Assembly (NCBI RefSeq): GCF_004339095.1
Contig: NZ_SMGQ01000011.1
Coordinates: 1,141,652-1,205,651, forward strand
Source: Natranaerovirga hydrolytica
Lineage (GTDB): Bacteria; Bacillota; Clostridia; Lachnospirales; DSM-24629
Length of the DNA stretch: 64,000 nucleotides
Reading direction: 5' to 3'
Every line of letters starts with the position of its first letter. Position 1 is the stretch's first letter. The position numbers and the translations under genes are program-made. The notes beneath the pieces were generated by a model that saw nothing but the letters and a program-made list of their open reading frames with translations, made no database searches and was not told the DNA's origin. This document shows, one piece after another, positions 63,481 through 64,000 of the stretch.

Positions 63481-64000
63481 TTATATTTCTATAATATTAT
63501 ATTTTCTAACAAATCTTATAGGTCTATAAGACATTTTAGCTTTTCGGATACCAGGAATTCCTAAATCATCTTCTCGATTAACCGTATCCACTTCAGTATA
63601 TTCTTTTAGTAAAAAGAGTTGATTAATAAAATTATATAATCCTCTTATATTGGCATTGGCTTTTTCTATATGAATAATAGCTTGCTCTGTTGTATTGCCA
63701 TAGCTTCCAATCGTAAATGCTTCTAACTTGTTATCAATCCATACACCTGACGCCTTAACATCTAGCTTTTCAATATTCTTAATAATATTGCTAATACCAA
63801 TGGCTTCCGTTTTTAATCTTTTGCTTAGATTCTCATCTTTATTATCATTCCATTGTTCTAAACATTCATTCACTTCATCCAAGTCATTAGATGTCAGTCT
63901 TCTGTACTCATAGTTGTCTTTATAGTCTCTTAAAAATCCATTGACATGATTTCTTTTTTTATTAAACTTTTTACCTTTTAGCCTTCTTAAGTTTTCCCCA
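63481..64000 (-). CDS. DUF2156 (phosphatidylglycerol lysyltransferase-like GNAT) protein, 5' end missing
   Basis: The C-terminal 172 codons; the gene continues past the right edge. The visible part has ENLRRLKGKKFNKKRNHVNG, then YRRLTSNDLDEVNECLEQW, DNKLEAFTIGSYGNTTEQA and a final YRPIRFVRKYNI. This is the C-terminal domain of DUF2156 proteins, related to MprF catalytic domains, normally about 300 aa. It is next to a GNAT gene, a common pairing in Clostridia. Substrate unknown. Confidence 0.88.
   Translation of the reverse strand, partial: GENLRRLKGKKFNKKRNHVNGFLRDYKDNYEYRRLTSNDLDEVNECLEQWNDNKDENLSKRLKTEAIGISNIIKNIEKLDVKASGVWIDNKLEAFTIGSYGNTTEQAIIHIEKANANIRGLYNFINQLFLLKEYTEVDTVNREDDLGIPGIRKAKMSYRPIRFVRKYNIIEI

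Overview
This is a contiguous piece of a low-GC Gram-positive chromosome, most likely from an anaerobic, spore-forming member of the Clostridia (Lachnospirales-like). The indications are AT-rich codon use, AGGAGG-type ribosome binding sites, T-box and FMN riboswitch leaders, a CIRCE element, the sporulation sigma factor SigH, two SleB-type hydrolases, the ferredoxin-coupled transhydrogenase NfnAB and rubrerythrin. Nearly every host gene is on the minus strand. No rRNA genes, CRISPR array or prophage were seen. I do not name a species.

Layout, left to right. 1-261 is the start of guaA. 463-7662 is a phosphate regulon read as pstS-pstC-pstA-pstB-phoU-phoB-phoR, with an 11-bp-periodic PHO box upstream of pstS. 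7836-16259 holds guaB, a small membrane protein, nfnB-nfnA, gdhA and groEL-groES. 16493-24643 is a yyaL (DUF255) gene split by a 6.1-kb integrative element. The element carries an HTH-fused cytosine methyltransferase and a type II restriction endonuclease, both apparently intact, an IS4-type insertion with a dead transposase, and a dead serine recombinase. 24924-28170 holds a cation:proton antiporter with a PII-like partner, and tyrS with a tyrosine T-box. 28275-35147 is an ethanolamine locus (eutV-eutW-eutA-eutB-eutC-eutH) without shell genes, with ANTAR-type antitermination leaders. 35477-39351 holds a DUF421 protein, rubrerythrin, an encapsulin with its ferritin-like cargo, and a SurA-like lipoprotein. 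39448-43800 is a HAD phosphatase followed by an FMN-riboswitch-controlled rib operon. 44004-45400 is an ArsR regulator with a split permease. 45609-52914 holds a large CotH lipoprotein, an OGG-type glycosylase, DUF6062, DUF2225 and glnS. 53097-55653 has two SleB-like hydrolases flanking about 580 bp of nested palindromes. 55903-61947 is the conserved cluster tRNA-Thr / sigH / rae1 remnant / rlmB / flippase / mrnC / cysS / cysE under a cysteine T-box. 62315-64000 holds a GNAT acetyltransferase and the 3' part of a DUF2156 gene.

The signals that look least described are four. First, the multi-branched palindromic block at 54179-54756. Second, a dispersed intergenic repeat with at least six copies, folding as two hairpins with paired base changes, usually right after the stop codon of a minus-strand gene. 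Third, the element in yyaL, which brings its own diverged copy of the yyaL 5' end. Fourth, an IS inserted exactly in the loop of the terminator between the two convergent restriction-modification genes. Smaller points are an apparent AUU start codon for ribE, a truncated rae1/yacP, a PDZ-like insertion in PstA, and a dual-hairpin ANTAR leader in front of eutV.

All calls come from reading the sequence. Family names rest on recognisable motifs, not on database searches.
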